Source: Clostridium sp. | Lineage (GTDB): Bacteria; Bacteroidota; Bacteroidia; Bacteroidales; Bacteroidaceae | Assembly: GCA_023663705.1 (NCBI GenBank) | Contig: JAMPGY010000007.1 | Location: 31,919 to 95,918, forward strand | DNA: 64,000 bases | Reading direction: 5' to 3' | Shown here: positions 1 to 9,846 of the stretch, piece after piece | How the letters are laid out: the number at the start of each line of letters is the position of its first letter | Position numbering within the stretch: the first letter of the stretch is position 1 | Notes under the pieces: generated by a model | What the model was told of the DNA's origin: nothing | Databases searched by the model: none | Seen by the model: the letters and a program-made list of their open reading frames with translations, nothing else | Program-made: the position numbers and the translations under genes

Positions 1-830
1 CTCTGGATGGCCTCGCGGTAGCAACTCACCACGGTGTGGACATATTCGGGGCCACGCGCACGCCCCTCAATCTTGAACACGCGTACACCGGCCTTCATCA
101 TCTGGTCGATGAAACGGATGGTCTTCAAGTCCTTGGGACTCATGATGTACTTGTTGTCCACCTCCAGTTCTATTCCCGTCTCGCGGTCGCGCACATCATA
201 ACTGCGGCGGCACAACTGCATGCAGGCTCCCCGGTTGGCCGAACGGCCGGTGTTGTTCAGGCTCAGATAACACTTACCGCTCACGGCCATGCACAACGCT
301 CCGTGACAGAACATCTCGATGCGCACGGGCTGTCCCGAAGGACCGCAGATGTTCTCCTCCTCAATAGCCCGGTATATCCCGGCCACCTGCTGCATGTTCA
401 ACTCACGCGCCAGCACCACCACATCGGCAAAACGGGCATAGAAGCGGAGCGCCTCCACATTGCTGATGTTGAGTTGCGTGGACAGATGAACTTCCTGACC
501 GATGCGGTTGCAATAATCCATCACGGAGATGTCCGATGCAATGACGGCCGACAAGCGCGCCTCGCGGGCTGCATCGAGAATCTCGCGCATCAGAGGCAAG
601 TCCTCATCGTAGATAATAGTGTTTACGGTCAGGTAGCTCTTCACCCCCTTTTCGGCACAGGTCTCGGCCATCCGTTTCAGGTCGTTGATGGTGAACGTGC
701 TGGCCGAATGCGCCCTCATGTTCAGATTCTCAATACCGAAATATATAGAGTCCGCTCCGGCCTGCAGGGCTGCCGCCAACGATTCGGGCGACCCCACGGG
801 AGCCATTATCTCAAAGTCCTCTCTCTTCAT
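1..830 (-). CDS. Peptidase U32 family protein (partial, C-terminus beyond window)
   Basis: The reverse strand encodes the N-terminal 276 or so residues of a U32 family protein; the rest lies left of position 1. Visible are the opening MAPVGSPESL stretch, the segment GADSIYFG, a central MFCHGALCMAVSGKC that carries family cysteines, and NRGACMQLCRRSY, which are typical of YhbU/TrhP/RlhA-like proteins. In characterised members this family takes part in prephenate-dependent 5-hydroxylation of tRNA or rRNA, while older annotations call them collagenases; which applies here cannot be told. The ATG at 830 is supported by a -7 box TACCTTTG at 852-859 on the same strand. The overlapping plus-strand open frame is only its shadow. 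Confidence 0.88.
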   Translation of the reverse strand, partial: MKREDFEIMAPVGSPESLAAALQAGADSIYFGIENLNMRAHSASTFTINDLKRMAETCAEKGVKSYLTVNTIIYDEDLPLMREILDAAREARLSAVIASDISVMDYCNRIGQEVHLSTQLNISNVEALRFYARFADVVVLARELNMQQVAGIYRAIEEENICGPSGQPVRIEMFCHGALCMAVSGKCYLSLNNTGRSANRGACMQLCRRSYDVRDRETGIELEVDNKYIMSPKDLKTIRFIDQMMKAGVRVFKIEGRARGPEYVHTVVSCYREAIQ

Positions 831-851
831 AGTGTTGCTGATTATCGGGCA

Positions 852-859
852 CAAAGGTA
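852..859 (-). promoter_or_regulatory. Bacteroidetes -7 box of the U32 peptidase gene
   Basis: TACCTTTG on the reverse strand matches TAnnTTTG exactly and lies 21 bases before the ATG at 830. No clear -33 TTG is seen at the usual spacing. Confidence 0.6.
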
Positions 860-909
860 CAAAAAAAAGGACTCACCCCACACATCGGAAAGACGAAACC
901 GGACGCTGC

Positions 910-1134
910 TCACCTGGAGTCGTCCCCGGAAGGCATGCACAGGCCGGCCAGGATGGTGAGGAAACCACACAGCACCACCACCGGCGCCACCCCGATGCGC
1001 CTCACACTGAATATATCGGGACAGAAGGCCTCGTCTGTCGTGCCTTCACCACACATCAACAGGAAACCGGACAGGAGGAGCACATAGCCCAATGCCAGCA
1101 GCCGGTAGTTGCGCTTGTCGTACAATGTCTTCAT
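910..1134 (-). CDS. DUF3098 small membrane protein
   Basis: A 74-residue protein with two hydrophobic helices (about residues 9-27 and 48-66) joined by an acidic loop that ends in FSVRRIGVAPVVVL. This layout, including the F-x-x-RR-x-x-VAP signature before helix two, is that of the Bacteroidetes DUF3098 family, of unknown function. The reading frame stays open further upstream, but the ATG at 1134 gives the family's normal length and avoids overlap with the preceding gene, whose stop codon is at 1152. The 17-base gap suggests co-transcription with the large DUF2723 membrane protein. Confidence 0.8.
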   Translation of the reverse strand: MKTLYDKRNYRLLALGYVLLLSGFLLMCGEGTTDEAFCPDIFSVRRIGVAPVVVLCGFLTILAGLCMPSGDDSR

Positions 1135-1151
1135 AAGCGTTTGTTCTTTTC

Positions 1152-4100
1152 TTAATGTTCCGTTAGTAACTTCTCGGCCAAAGCAGCCACCGCCTCCGCT
1201 TTTTCCTCCTCGCCGGCCTGCACCAGTTCTCTGTAAAGGATCAGCACGCAATGCTGGAGGTGGACGGCCATGCCACGGCTCTGATAGTCGAGCCACACCT
1301 CCCGGTGATCTATCCCGCCGAAACGGAACTTGTTCATCACATTGTCGTAGAGGCGATCCACATCGGTCGTCACACCGGTCTGCCGCGTGTCATACGGCAC
1401 AATGCGTGAGGCCATCCCCTCGTTCACCAGATGATTGTTGAGGTCGAGATACTCATCTATGCGCAGGGTGTTGGCCACATACAAGGGGCGCTCCCAATTG
1501 CACTGACCGATCAGGTCGAGCAAGACGATACCTGTCTTGAGCAGGTAGTTGCGGTCGGTGAGACGGACCACCATCGTGTCGGGCAATTCGCCATCGGGAG
1601 GCAATGCCATGCCCGACCGCCGCACGGCTTCCCGATCCACCCGGAAATGTATCTCATCCGTGGGTATACAGCGCATCTCCTCATCGTCCGATGTGAGCCA
1701 GTAGCGCACGATATTGTCCCACTCCCACGGATCCTCGCCCACGGGACAGGAACCGGGATGCTCGGCATAGAGACGTTCTATTTCTTCCTTAATGCGCACC
1801 GGACGGCCGTCCGCCGTGTAGCGGACAACCGGATTTACGGCCACGGCATCGTTCACACCGTCGCGATAAGCAGACTTGGGCAACGACAAGGGCAGAGCGG
1901 GAGACCGGCGGACGGGGCGCCTCATCTGATCCACATACCAGGCACCGGTGAGATACATCAGGTTGCACACCCTCACGTCGGTGCGCACACCTTCCACCTC
2001 CACCCCATACCACAAAGGGAACGTCTCGTTGTCTCCATTGACAAAGATTACCGGATTTCCCTCGTCCTGCAACGAATGGAGGTAGTTCATCCCCATGTCG
2101 CGGCACACCTGCCGCCCGCTCCGGTCGTGGTCGTCCCACGTCTGACTCACCATCTGCAAGGGTACGGCCAGCGACAGCAACAGAGCTGCGGGCACAGCAC
2201 GCGACGGGCGCATCAGACGCTGCAAGGCCGATGCCAAAGCCGCCATTCCCATGCCCACCCAGATGGAAAAGGCGTAGAACGAACCGGCGTAGGCATAGTC
2301 ACGCTCGCGGGGTTCCAGGGGTTTCTGGTTCAGATAGAACACGATGGCCAGTCCGGTCATCAGAAAGAGCCACATCACCACAAAGCCCTGTTGCCGTCCA
2401 CGTGAGCCACGCCCCGTCTGCCACATCACACCCAACAGCCCCAACACCAGCGGAAGGCCGTAGAACACGTTGCGACCGGCATCGGGTGCTGCTCCCTCGG
2501 ATACAACCGCCCGGTCCCCCAAACGGAACCGGTCTATCGGGGAGATGCCCGTGAGCCAATTACCGTGTTCCGGTCCGCCCCGACCGGGCACATCGTCCTG
2601 CCTACCCACAAAATTCCACAAAAAGTACCTCCAATACATATACCCCACCTGATAGCTCAGGAAGAACCGCAGATTGTCCCATGCTGTGGGAATCACCACA
2701 CTCCGTCTTTCCCCCGTAGGCTCATCGATATAGGTCACCGTCCGGCCTTTCATATCGCCCACCCACTGCCGATAGATTTCTGCATGGTCGGCCGAGTGCA
2801 TACGGGGAAACCACACGCACGTCTCCGGTTGATAGAGCGGTTCCGCCTTGTTCCCGCACCGCAGATAGCGGGGTTCGCCCCCATTCTCGTCGGCATCGGC
2901 ACGCCGATACACGGGTTCGCCTTCCTGCAGGGCATAAGTAATGTAGCCGCCATTCTGCCGGCGCAGGCGGGGCGAAGCGAAAGTGTGACCGTACAACAGG
3001 GGAACCGACCCGTATTGTTCACGCCCCAGGTAATCACGCAGGGCAAACGGATCCTCGGGCGACTGCTGATCCATGGGTGGATTGGCAGCCGAACGAATGA
3101 GAATGAGCGCATAAGAGGAATAGCCCGTGACCAGCATCAACAGACAGAAAGCCAACGTGCGCACCGCGCTCCACAGCGATTCCTGTCCGATGTGGCGCAA
3201 CCGGCGGAAAAGCCACAGACCGGAGGCGGAAGCCAGCAGAGTGAAGACAACCGTTGCTATCCAGCCGCCCTGCAGGGTGACGCCCAACAACAGAGCGGCA
3301 CACAACAGAGCCGCCGACAAGCGGCCGGCACTGCGGGCACGGCAACTCTCCACCACCAGCCACAGAAGAGCGGCCGACAACAGAACCGCATAAACGGCAA
3401 TCCCCGCATTATAAGGCATGCCAAGCGCATTTACCGCCAGCAGTTCGAACTGTGCGGCCACCTTCATGATGCCCGGCACAATACCGTAAAGCACAACGGC
3501 GATTACCCCGAACGAGGCGGCCAATGCGAACATCACACCCCGTGGACGGGGACGGGCGGCCAAACGGTAATACATCACCAGAGCCACAGCCGGAATACAT
3601 AGCAGGCCCAGCAGATGCACACCCACAGACAAACCGATGACATAAGCCAACAGCACAAGCCACCGTCCGCTACAAGCCTTGCAGGCCTCACTCTCCCACC
3701 GGAGTATCAGCCAGAATGTGACCGCCGTGAGGAAAGAGGAGAAAGCATATACCTCTGCCTCCACCGCCGAAAACCAAAAGGTATCAGTGAAGGCATACGT
3801 CAGTGCACCCGTGAATCCGCATCCCATCACCACAATCCGCCGCCACACACTGTCGACTCCTGGACACAGCCGGCCGGTGAGATGGGTAACCGTCCAGAAA
3901 AGAAACATGATGCAACCGCCACTCAGCAACGCGCTCATCACATTGATGCAATAGGCCACCTTGTCCGGCGAGGGCGCGAAATGGGAGAACAAATTGCCCA
4001 GCAGCATGAAAAAAGGCGCACCGGGCGGATGCCCCACCTCCAGGCGGGAAGCGGCAAGAATAAACTCGGGGCAATCCCAGAAACTGGCCGAAGGTTCGGC

Positions 4101-4178
4101 CGTAGTCACATACACAGCGGAAGCCACCACAAAGCAGATCCAGCCGCAAAGACGATTGAGCGTTTGATAACGTAGCAT
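1152..4178 (-). CDS. DUF2723 multi-pass membrane protein (glycosyltransferase-like)
   Basis: About 1008 residues. The N-terminal 400 residues carry many membrane segments, and the early motif EPSASFWDCPEFI-x8-VGHPPGAPFF is the hallmark of DUF2723 (protein O-mannosyltransferase-like GT-C fold in Bacteroidetes). A second hydrophobic block lies near residues 600-700, followed by a soluble C-terminal region with a YAGSFYAFSIWVG segment. It probably transfers a lipid-linked sugar in the periplasm, but substrate and acceptor are unknown. The ATG at 4178 is chosen over an upstream in-frame start at 4265 because a -7 box (TACCTTTG, 4203-4210) lies between them. It heads a likely operon with DUF3098. 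Confidence 0.85.
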   Translation of the reverse strand: MLRYQTLNRLCGWICFVVASAVYVTTAEPSASFWDCPEFILAASRLEVGHPPGAPFFMLLGNLFSHFAPSPDKVAYCINVMSALLSGGCIMFLFWTVTHLTGRLCPGVDSVWRRIVVMGCGFTGALTYAFTDTFWFSAVEAEVYAFSSFLTAVTFWLILRWESEACKACSGRWLVLLAYVIGLSVGVHLLGLLCIPAVALVMYYRLAARPRPRGVMFALAASFGVIAVVLYGIVPGIMKVAAQFELLAVNALGMPYNAGIAVYAVLLSAALLWLVVESCRARSAGRLSAALLCAALLLGVTLQGGWIATVVFTLLASASGLWLFRRLRHIGQESLWSAVRTLAFCLLMLVTGYSSYALILIRSAANPPMDQQSPEDPFALRDYLGREQYGSVPLLYGHTFASPRLRRQNGGYITYALQEGEPVYRRADADENGGEPRYLRCGNKAEPLYQPETCVWFPRMHSADHAEIYRQWVGDMKGRTVTYIDEPTGERRSVVIPTAWDNLRFFLSYQVGYMYWRYFLWNFVGRQDDVPGRGGPEHGNWLTGISPIDRFRLGDRAVVSEGAAPDAGRNVFYGLPLVLGLLGVMWQTGRGSRGRQQGFVVMWLFLMTGLAIVFYLNQKPLEPRERDYAYAGSFYAFSIWVGMGMAALASALQRLMRPSRAVPAALLLSLAVPLQMVSQTWDDHDRSGRQVCRDMGMNYLHSLQDEGNPVIFVNGDNETFPLWYGVEVEGVRTDVRVCNLMYLTGAWYVDQMRRPVRRSPALPLSLPKSAYRDGVNDAVAVNPVVRYTADGRPVRIKEEIERLYAEHPGSCPVGEDPWEWDNIVRYWLTSDDEEMRCIPTDEIHFRVDREAVRRSGMALPPDGELPDTMVVRLTDRNYLLKTGIVLLDLIGQCNWERPLYVANTLRIDEYLDLNNHLVNEGMASRIVPYDTRQTGVTTDVDRLYDNVMNKFRFGGIDHREVWLDYQSRGMAVHLQHCVLILYRELVQAGEEEKAEAVAALAEKLLTEH

Positions 4179-4202
4179 ACTTTTGTCCTTTGGATTCGGA
4201 GG

Positions 4203-4210
4203 ACAAAGGT
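4203..4210 (-). promoter_or_regulatory. -7 box of the DUF2723 gene
   Basis: TACCTTTG on the reverse strand gives a predicted leader of about 20 bases before the ATG at 4178, and so fixes that start rather than the longer frame. Confidence 0.6.
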
Positions 4211-4312
4211 AGGGGCTTCCGGCCGATGGCGAAAGAAACGGATGCGGACATTCGCCTGCCGTCAAAACACAGAATTACAAGTTTATTATCAGACCTTTAA
4301 ATGACACGGCCT

Positions 4313-5578
4313 TCATTCAGCCATGCGGACATCACTCCTTTGCGCACTCTCTATCTTCTTCTGCAAACGGAATTTCGCCTTAGTGACCGAGCCCGGAGAT
4401 ATGCCTTCGAATATGGCCAGTTGTCCGGTGGAGAATCCCAACCGCATCAGCAGGTGGAGCCTCCGTTCCCGCTCCGTCAGTTCCGCCACTGCCGCCATCT
4501 CACCCCGATAACCGGGATAGAGGAACTCGGCAAACGAAGCTAACGCCTGCCATTCCTCTTCGGTTTTCACCGGACAATAGACCGGAGCCGACTTCATGCG
4601 ACTGAGCAATGTGACCGCCCGCAAACTGTCGGCCGAGAGCAGCGCCGTCTCGCGCTCACGAAGCACGCGCTCCCGTCCGGAAATATCTGTCTCGCGCCGC
4701 ATGTAGTAACGCAGTTCCTCGCGCAACTTCTCATTTTCCTCCACAGAGGCATGATTGTTTGCCAGCTCCTGTTGCAACTCACTGATGCGCTGCCGCCCTA
4801 TAAAAAGTTCGGTCTGATGACCGGCCAATTCGCCACGGATGTCCTCCAACAAACGGTTGTACCAGCGCAGTTGTTTCTCTTTCCGCTCGGCTTCCTTCTG
4901 CTTGTGGCGGTAGGCCGCAAACCACACGGCCGACACCACAAACAGAAGGGCAAAGAGTCCGGCCCAGCGCTCAAGTGCCTCTACCCGCTGTTGCTCGGCC
5001 AGGCATAATGCTTTTTGCCTCCTGTATTTCGACTCCCAGTTCAGGATGCGCTCACGGTCGTGCAGAGTGGTGATAGAATCGGCATAATCCATCTCCACCG
5101 AGGCCGGCATCGCCTCATGGACATCCTCTGCATCCAACCCCATCCGCGCAGCAACCGCCCTACTTTGACGCCTGAAATAATCGGCCGTATCCGCGCGATG
5201 AAGCAAGGAGTAGTCGAGCGCCAACTTGCGCATGGACTCATACAGCAACCTGTCATCCGCCATGCGGCACGCCATATCGTATCCCTCGCGATGATGCACC
5301 ACAGCTTTCTCGTACAATCCACAGCGGAACAGCAGATCGCCCAGACGCTGGCAGGCATTCACCCGTTGCACCGAATCCGGCCACTGCTCCAACAAGTCAA
5401 GAGCTTCCCAATAGCAAATCAGCGCCTGCCGGACATCCTTACGCTCTTCGCATAGGGCACCGTCGGTGAGCAAACTGTCCACCCGCGCATACAATGCCCC
5501 TTCGCCCGTCCCGCTTTCCGTACACGAGACAAAGCCCAAGGTAAACATCAACAAGTAGAGGTAAAACAAGCCACGCAT
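4313..5578 (-). CDS. Membrane-anchored lipoprotein TPR-HTH regulator
   Basis: 421 residues. The N-terminus is a lipoprotein-like signal (hydrophobic to residue 18, then Cys19), followed by helical TPR-like repeats (about 25-180), a membrane helix near 206-226 (WAGLFALLFVVSAVWFAAY), a long coiled coil (about 230-310) and a C-terminal LuxR-like helix-turn-helix (LTERERRLHLLMRLGFSTGQLA). This is a common Bacteroidetes regulator architecture in which a periplasmic sensor is coupled across the membrane to a DNA-binding tail. Ligand and targets are unknown. A well-formed promoter precedes it (-33 TTG 5655-5657, -7 TAGATTTG 5627-5634). It shares this design with the interrupted gene at 43827-45554. 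Confidence 0.8.
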   Translation of the reverse strand: MRGLFYLYLLMFTLGFVSCTESGTGEGALYARVDSLLTDGALCEERKDVRQALICYWEALDLLEQWPDSVQRVNACQRLGDLLFRCGLYEKAVVHHREGYDMACRMADDRLLYESMRKLALDYSLLHRADTADYFRRQSRAVAARMGLDAEDVHEAMPASVEMDYADSITTLHDRERILNWESKYRRQKALCLAEQQRVEALERWAGLFALLFVVSAVWFAAYRHKQKEAERKEKQLRWYNRLLEDIRGELAGHQTELFIGRQRISELQQELANNHASVEENEKLREELRYYMRRETDISGRERVLRERETALLSADSLRAVTLLSRMKSAPVYCPVKTEEEWQALASFAEFLYPGYRGEMAAVAELTERERRLHLLMRLGFSTGQLAIFEGISPGSVTKAKFRLQKKIESAQRSDVRMAE

Positions 5579-5626
5579 GATATTCTGTTGTTAAGTCTGT
5601 TGATAAGCTACTATGTACCAACCCTG

Positions 5627-5657
5627 CAAATCTACAAATTATCCGACAAAAATGCAA
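5627..5657 (-). promoter_or_regulatory. Promoter of the TPR-HTH regulator
   Basis: Reverse strand: -33 TTG at 5655-5657, a 20-base spacer, then -7 TAGATTTG at 5627-5634; the ATG is 49 bases downstream. Confidence 0.6.
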
Positions 5658-5704
5658 CACATCCACCGAAAATCATCCCTGCCACAGAGCCATCGCCCAA
5701 CAGC

Positions 5705-5735
5705 TTGCACGTGTTGAGATACTTTCGTATCTTTG
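5705..5735 (+). promoter_or_regulatory. Promoter of purE-ispG
   Basis: TTG at 5705-5707, a 20-base spacer and TATCTTTG at 5728-5735 match the Bacteroidetes housekeeping consensus; the purE ATG is at 5773. Confidence 0.65.
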
Positions 5736-5772
5736 TGCATCCAATGTGAATCATCTCACTAACGTTAAAGAT

Positions 5773-6279
5773 ATGAAACCAGTTGTAAGCATCATCATGG
5801 GCAGCACCTCCGACCTGCCCGTCATGGAAAAAGCCGCACGCTTTTTCGATGAACTCCAGATTCCGTTTGAAATGAACGCCCTTTCGGCACACCGCACCCC
5901 GGCCGAAGTAGAGGACTTTGCCCGCAACGCAGCCTCACGCGGCCTGAAGGTCGTTATCGCCGGAGCCGGTATGGCTGCCGCATTGCCGGGAGTCATTGCC
6001 GCCGGCACCACACTGCCTGTCATCGGCGTGCCCATCAAAGGTATGCTCGACGGACTAGATGCCCTGCTGTCCATCGTCCAGATGCCCCCGGGTATCCCCG
6101 TGGCTACTGTGGGAGTGAACGGAGCACAGAATGCAGCCATCCTGGCCGCACAGATGCTGGCTGTGGCCGATGAAGAACTGGCAGCCCGACTGGCTGAATA
6201 TAAGGAAGGGCTGAAAAACAAAATCGTGAAAGCCAACGCCGACCTGGCCGAAGTGAAGTATGCCTACAAGTGCAACTGA
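5773..6279 (+). CDS. purE: N5-carboxyaminoimidazole ribonucleotide mutase
   Basis: 168 residues, the normal length for class I PurE, which converts N5-CAIR to CAIR in purine synthesis in the cytoplasm. The family motifs are plain: GSTSDLPVM near the start, SAHRTP for substrate binding, the glycine-rich GAGMAAALPGV and the GVPIKG loop. The ATG at 5773 gives MKPVVSIIMGSTSD; a longer frame from 5746 would add nine unsupported residues. No purK lies alongside; instead ispG begins 32 bases downstream on the same strand, so the two are probably co-transcribed from the promoter at 5705-5735. Confidence 0.96.
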   Translation: MKPVVSIIMGSTSDLPVMEKAARFFDELQIPFEMNALSAHRTPAEVEDFARNAASRGLKVVIAGAGMAAALPGVIAAGTTLPVIGVPIKGMLDGLDALLSIVQMPPGIPVATVGVNGAQNAAILAAQMLAVADEELAARLAEYKEGLKNKIVKANADLAEVKYAYKCN

Positions 6280-6311
6280 ACTGTTTTACGACCCACAAAA
6301 GATACGAAGGC

Positions 6312-8186
6312 ATGGACTTGTTCAACTATCTCCGCCGCTCCACCCGTGAGGTGAACATCGGCGGCACCCCCTTAGGGGGACAACATCCCATACGGGTGCA
6401 AAGCATGACCAACACCGTGACAATGGACACGGAGGCCTGTGTGGCACAGACTCTGCGCATCGCCGCGGCTGGAGGTGAATACGTGAGACTCACCACGCAG
6501 GGGGTGCGCGAAGCCGAGAACCTGAAGAATATCAATGCCGGAGTGCGCGGGGCCGGATGCGGCGTCCCCCTGGTGGCCGACGTGCATTTCAACCCGCGCG
6601 TGGCCGATGTGGCGGCACAGTATGCCGAAAAGGTACGCATCAACCCCGGCAACTACGTGGATGCCGCACGCACCTTCAAGCATCTGGAGTATACCGACGA
6701 GGAGTATGCCGACGAACTACGCAAGATAGAGGCACGCTTCGTACCCTTCCTGCGCATCTGCCGCGAGAACCACACAGCCATACGCATCGGCGTGAACCAC
6801 GGTTCGCTGAGCGACCGTATCATGAGCCGATACGGTGACACACCGGAAGGCATTGTGGAAAGCTGCATGGAGTTCCTGCGCATCTGCGTGAAGGAAGACT
6901 TTCACAATGTGGTCATCTCCATCAAGGCCAGCAACACGGTGGTGATGGTACGCAGCGTCAGACTGCTGGCCTATGTGATGGAACAAGAAGGCATGCACTT
7001 CCCCCTCCATCTGGGCGTGACGGAAGCCGGCGACGGCGAAGACGGACGCATCAAGAGTGCCGTGGGAACAGGAGCCCTGCTGGCCGACGGACTGGGCGAT
7101 ACCATCCGCGTGTCGCTGAGCGAGGCTCCCGAAGCGGAAATACCCGTGGCCCGCAAGTTGCGCGACCATATCATACAGCGCGAGGGGCACATGCTGATTC
7201 CGGGTGATGCCGCTCCGGAATTTGACTACCTGCATCCCACACGCCGCCCCACACACGCCGTGGGCAACATCGGCGGAGACAACGTGCCTGTAGTAATAGC
7301 CGACCGCATGGATTTGCAGGCCGCCGGCACTTTGGGAGTGTTCCGTCCGCAGGCCGATTTTCAACCCGACTACATCTACTGCGGGCGCCATTTGCCGGAA
7401 CCGGCACAACGTGAAAAGGCAGACTATATCGTAGATGCCGACCTCTGGACCGGCGAGGAAGGCACATGGCCGGCTTTCCCCCACAACATGCTGCCCATGC
7501 TGGGCTGCTGTCCGGCCAAGCGCAAGTTCCTCTTCCTGTGCTACGGCGCACTGACCGAAGAGGTGCGTGCCTGTCTGAAATACCACCCCGAGGTGGTGGT
7601 GGTGGCGCAAAGCAACCATGCCAATCGGCTGGGCGAGCACCGGGCACTCATCCATGAACTGTGGCGCGAAGGACTGCAGAACCCGGTCGTTGTGTTCCAA
7701 CACTATGCCCACAGCGCCGAAGAACAGGAGGATTTCCAACTGGAAAGCGCCGCCGATATGGGCGCCTTGCTGTTTGACGGTCTGTGCGACGGCATATACC
7801 TCCACAACAACGGCACGCTCCCTCATGCGGCGACCGATGCTACGGCCTTCGGCATCCTGCAGGCTGCCCGCCTGCGCACCAGCAAAACAGAATACGTCTC
7901 GTGCCCCGGATGCGGACGCACGCTCTATGATCTGGAGGCTACCATAGCCCGCATCAAAACTGCCACAGCCCATCTCAAAGGATTGAAAATAGGCATCATG
8001 GGATGTATTGTCAACGGACCGGGCGAAATGGCTGACGCAGACTACGGCTATGTGGGAGCGGCGCGGGGCAAGGTGAGTCTCTACAAAGGGCAGGTATGCG
8101 TGGAGAAGAACATCCCGGCCGAGGAAGCCGTGGACAAGCTCCTTCAGTTGATACGCGCTAACGGTGACGACCCGAACGAAGCGTAG
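6312..8186 (+). CDS. ispG: 4-hydroxy-3-methylbut-2-enyl-diphosphate synthase (long form)
   Basis: 624 residues. It catalyses the penultimate step of the MEP isoprenoid pathway, reducing MEcPP to HMBPP with a 4Fe-4S cluster. The N-terminal TIM barrel is recognised from VNIGGTPLGGQHPIRVQSM and from VADVHFNPRVA. The C-terminal reductase-like domain has CPGCGRTLYDL and GIMGCIVNGPGEM, which supply the cluster cysteines. Between them is an insert of roughly 230 residues, as in plant, Chlamydia and Bacteroidetes enzymes; the E. coli enzyme is about 370 residues and lacks it. The ATG at 6312 (MDLFNYL) follows AAGG; the longer frame overlapping purE is not needed. Confidence 0.95.
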   Translation: MDLFNYLRRSTREVNIGGTPLGGQHPIRVQSMTNTVTMDTEACVAQTLRIAAAGGEYVRLTTQGVREAENLKNINAGVRGAGCGVPLVADVHFNPRVADVAAQYAEKVRINPGNYVDAARTFKHLEYTDEEYADELRKIEARFVPFLRICRENHTAIRIGVNHGSLSDRIMSRYGDTPEGIVESCMEFLRICVKEDFHNVVISIKASNTVVMVRSVRLLAYVMEQEGMHFPLHLGVTEAGDGEDGRIKSAVGTGALLADGLGDTIRVSLSEAPEAEIPVARKLRDHIIQREGHMLIPGDAAPEFDYLHPTRRPTHAVGNIGGDNVPVVIADRMDLQAAGTLGVFRPQADFQPDYIYCGRHLPEPAQREKADYIVDADLWTGEEGTWPAFPHNMLPMLGCCPAKRKFLFLCYGALTEEVRACLKYHPEVVVVAQSNHANRLGEHRALIHELWREGLQNPVVVFQHYAHSAEEQEDFQLESAADMGALLFDGLCDGIYLHNNGTLPHAATDATAFGILQAARLRTSKTEYVSCPGCGRTLYDLEATIARIKTATAHLKGLKIGIMGCIVNGPGEMADADYGYVGAARGKVSLYKGQVCVEKNIPAEEAVDKLLQLIRANGDDPNEA

Positions 8187-8225
8187 TTTTGATGCGGAAA
8201 GCATATGCTTTCCTGCAAAATTCAC

Positions 8226-8233
8226 TACCTTTG
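8226..8233 (+). promoter_or_regulatory. -7 box of cysS
   Basis: TACCTTTG exactly matches the Bacteroidetes -7 consensus and lies 31 bases before the cysS ATG. Confidence 0.6.
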
Positions 8234-8264
8234 TCCTTTAATAAGAACATAAATTAAAGAGAAT

Positions 8265-9749
8265 ATGGAACAGAAACTTATCATCTACAATACCCTGTCC
8301 CGCAAGAAGGAGGAATTCAAACCCATCACACCGGGACGAGCAGGCATGTATGTGTGCGGCCCCACCGTGTATGGGGATGCACACCTGGGACATGCCCGCC
8401 CGGCCATCACATTCGACCTGTTGTTCCGCTATCTGAAACACATCGGATATAAGGTGCGCTACGTGCGCAACATCACCGATGTGGGACATTTGGAACACGA
8501 TGCCGACGAGGGTGAAGACAAGATTGCCAAGAAAGCACGGCTGGAGGAACTGGAGCCGATGGAGGTGGCACAGTATTTCACCAACCGCTTCCACCAGGCC
8601 ATGGAGGCACTCAACGTGTTGCCCCCCAGCATAGAGCCGCATGCCACCGGCCACATCATCGAACAGATAGAACTGGTGAAGGAGATTTTGGACAACGGAT
8701 ATGCCTACGTGAGCGAGGGCAGTGTGTACTTCGATGTGGAAAAGTACAACAAGACGCACCACTATGGCAAACTCTCGGGCAGAAATCTGGAGGATGTCAT
8801 CAACAACTCCCGGGCACTGGACGGCGTGGGCGAAAAGCACAACCAGGTGGACTTCGCCCTGTGGAAGTGCGCACAGCCCCAGCACATCATGCGCTGGCCC
8901 AGCCCCTGGAGCAATGGTTTCCCCGGCTGGCACTGCGAATGCACGGCCATGGGACGCAAGTATCTGGGCAACAAATTCGATATCCACGGCGGAGGCATGG
9001 ACTTGGTATTCCCCCATCACGAGTGTGAAATCGCACAAGCCGTGGCCAGTCAAGGCTGCGAGATGGTGAACTATTGGATGCACAACAATATGATTACCAT
9101 CAACGGACAGAAGATGGGCAAGAGTTTGGGTAACTTCATCACCCTGAGCCAGTTCTTCAGCGGAGATCACGAGAGCCTGACACAGGCCTACTCCCCCATG
9201 ACCATCCGTTTCTTCATCCTGCAGGCTCACTACCGCAGCACGGTGGACTTCAGCAACGAAGCCCTGCAAGCCAGCGAAAAGGGACTGAGCCGACTGATGG
9301 AAGGCGTGAAGAACCTGCGTCATATCACCGCTTCTGCCAAAGGCAGCGTGGAAATGAGCTACGTGGACGAACTGCGCGAAAAATGCTATGCCGCCATGAA
9401 CGACGATCTGAACTCGCCGATTGTCATCAGTCACCTGTTCGACGCTTGCCGTGTGATAAACACCATTGTGGACAAGAAAGCCACCATCAGTGCCGATGTA
9501 TTGGAAGCTCTGCGAGAAGTGTTCTTCACATTCACATTCGATATTCTGGGACTGAAAGAAGAGACCGGCAGCAACAATGCCCGCGAGGAAGCCTTCGGCA
9601 AAGTGGTGGACATGCTGCTTGAACAGCGCCGCATCGCCAAGGAGAATAAAGACTGGGCCACCAGCGACCGTATCCGCAACGAACTGACGGCACTGGGATT
9701 TGAAGTAAAGGATACCAAAGACGGTTTTTCATGGTCGCTCAATAAGTAA
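8265..9749 (+). CDS. cysS: Cysteinyl-tRNA synthetase
   Basis: 494 residues, class I aminoacyl-tRNA synthetase that charges tRNA-Cys. The zinc cysteine Cys31 sits in [20 protein letters not shown], which also contains the HIGH motif (HLGH, residues 40-43). A mid-protein block GWHCECTAM supplies further zinc ligands, and the KMSKS-type loop is KMGKSLGN. The C-terminal DALR-like helical domain and a basic tail complete a full-length enzyme. It has its own -7 box at 8226-8233 and is followed by a strong hairpin terminator at 9793-9827, so it is probably monocistronic. Confidence 0.97.
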   Translation: MEQKLIIYNTLSRKKEEFKPITPGRAGMYVCGPTVYGDAHLGHARPAITFDLLFRYLKHIGYKVRYVRNITDVGHLEHDADEGEDKIAKKARLEELEPMEVAQYFTNRFHQAMEALNVLPPSIEPHATGHIIEQIELVKEILDNGYAYVSEGSVYFDVEKYNKTHHYGKLSGRNLEDVINNSRALDGVGEKHNQVDFALWKCAQPQHIMRWPSPWSNGFPGWHCECTAMGRKYLGNKFDIHGGGMDLVFPHHECEIAQAVASQGCEMVNYWMHNNMITINGQKMGKSLGNFITLSQFFSGDHESLTQAYSPMTIRFFILQAHYRSTVDFSNEALQASEKGLSRLMEGVKNLRHITASAKGSVEMSYVDELREKCYAAMNDDLNSPIVISHLFDACRVINTIVDKKATISADVLEALREVFFTFTFDILGLKEETGSNNAREEAFGKVVDMLLEQRRIAKENKDWATSDRIRNELTALGFEVKDTKDGFSWSLNK

Positions 9750-9792
9750 ACGAATACACAGCGAACAGTTATCTACAACCCACCGCATACAG

Positions 9793-9827
9793 AAATCGCC
9801 CGTCTCCATACCGGAAGCGGGCGATTT
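9793..9827. terminator. Convergent hairpin terminator between cysS and the dehydrogenase gene
   Basis: A perfect 10-bp stem (9793-9802 with 9818-9827) with A-rich and T-rich edges sits between two converging genes and can serve both. Confidence 0.75.
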
Positions 9828-9846
9828 GCTGTATATACAATGCCGT

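Noticed and set aside
36..959. 307-codon plus-strand frame at the left edge
   Set aside because: It is the shadow of the reverse-strand U32 peptidase gene, whose motifs are clear.
6717..8225. 502-codon reverse-strand frame opposite ispG
   Set aside because: GC-rich antisense shadow; ispG motifs are unmistakable on the plus strand.
8238..9434. 398-codon reverse-strand frame opposite cysS
   Set aside because: Shadow frame with no recognisable domain; cysS has all class I synthetase motifs.
9793..9827. Inverted repeat as a recombination site
   Set aside because: Its place between converging genes and its A/T edges fit a plain bidirectional terminator.
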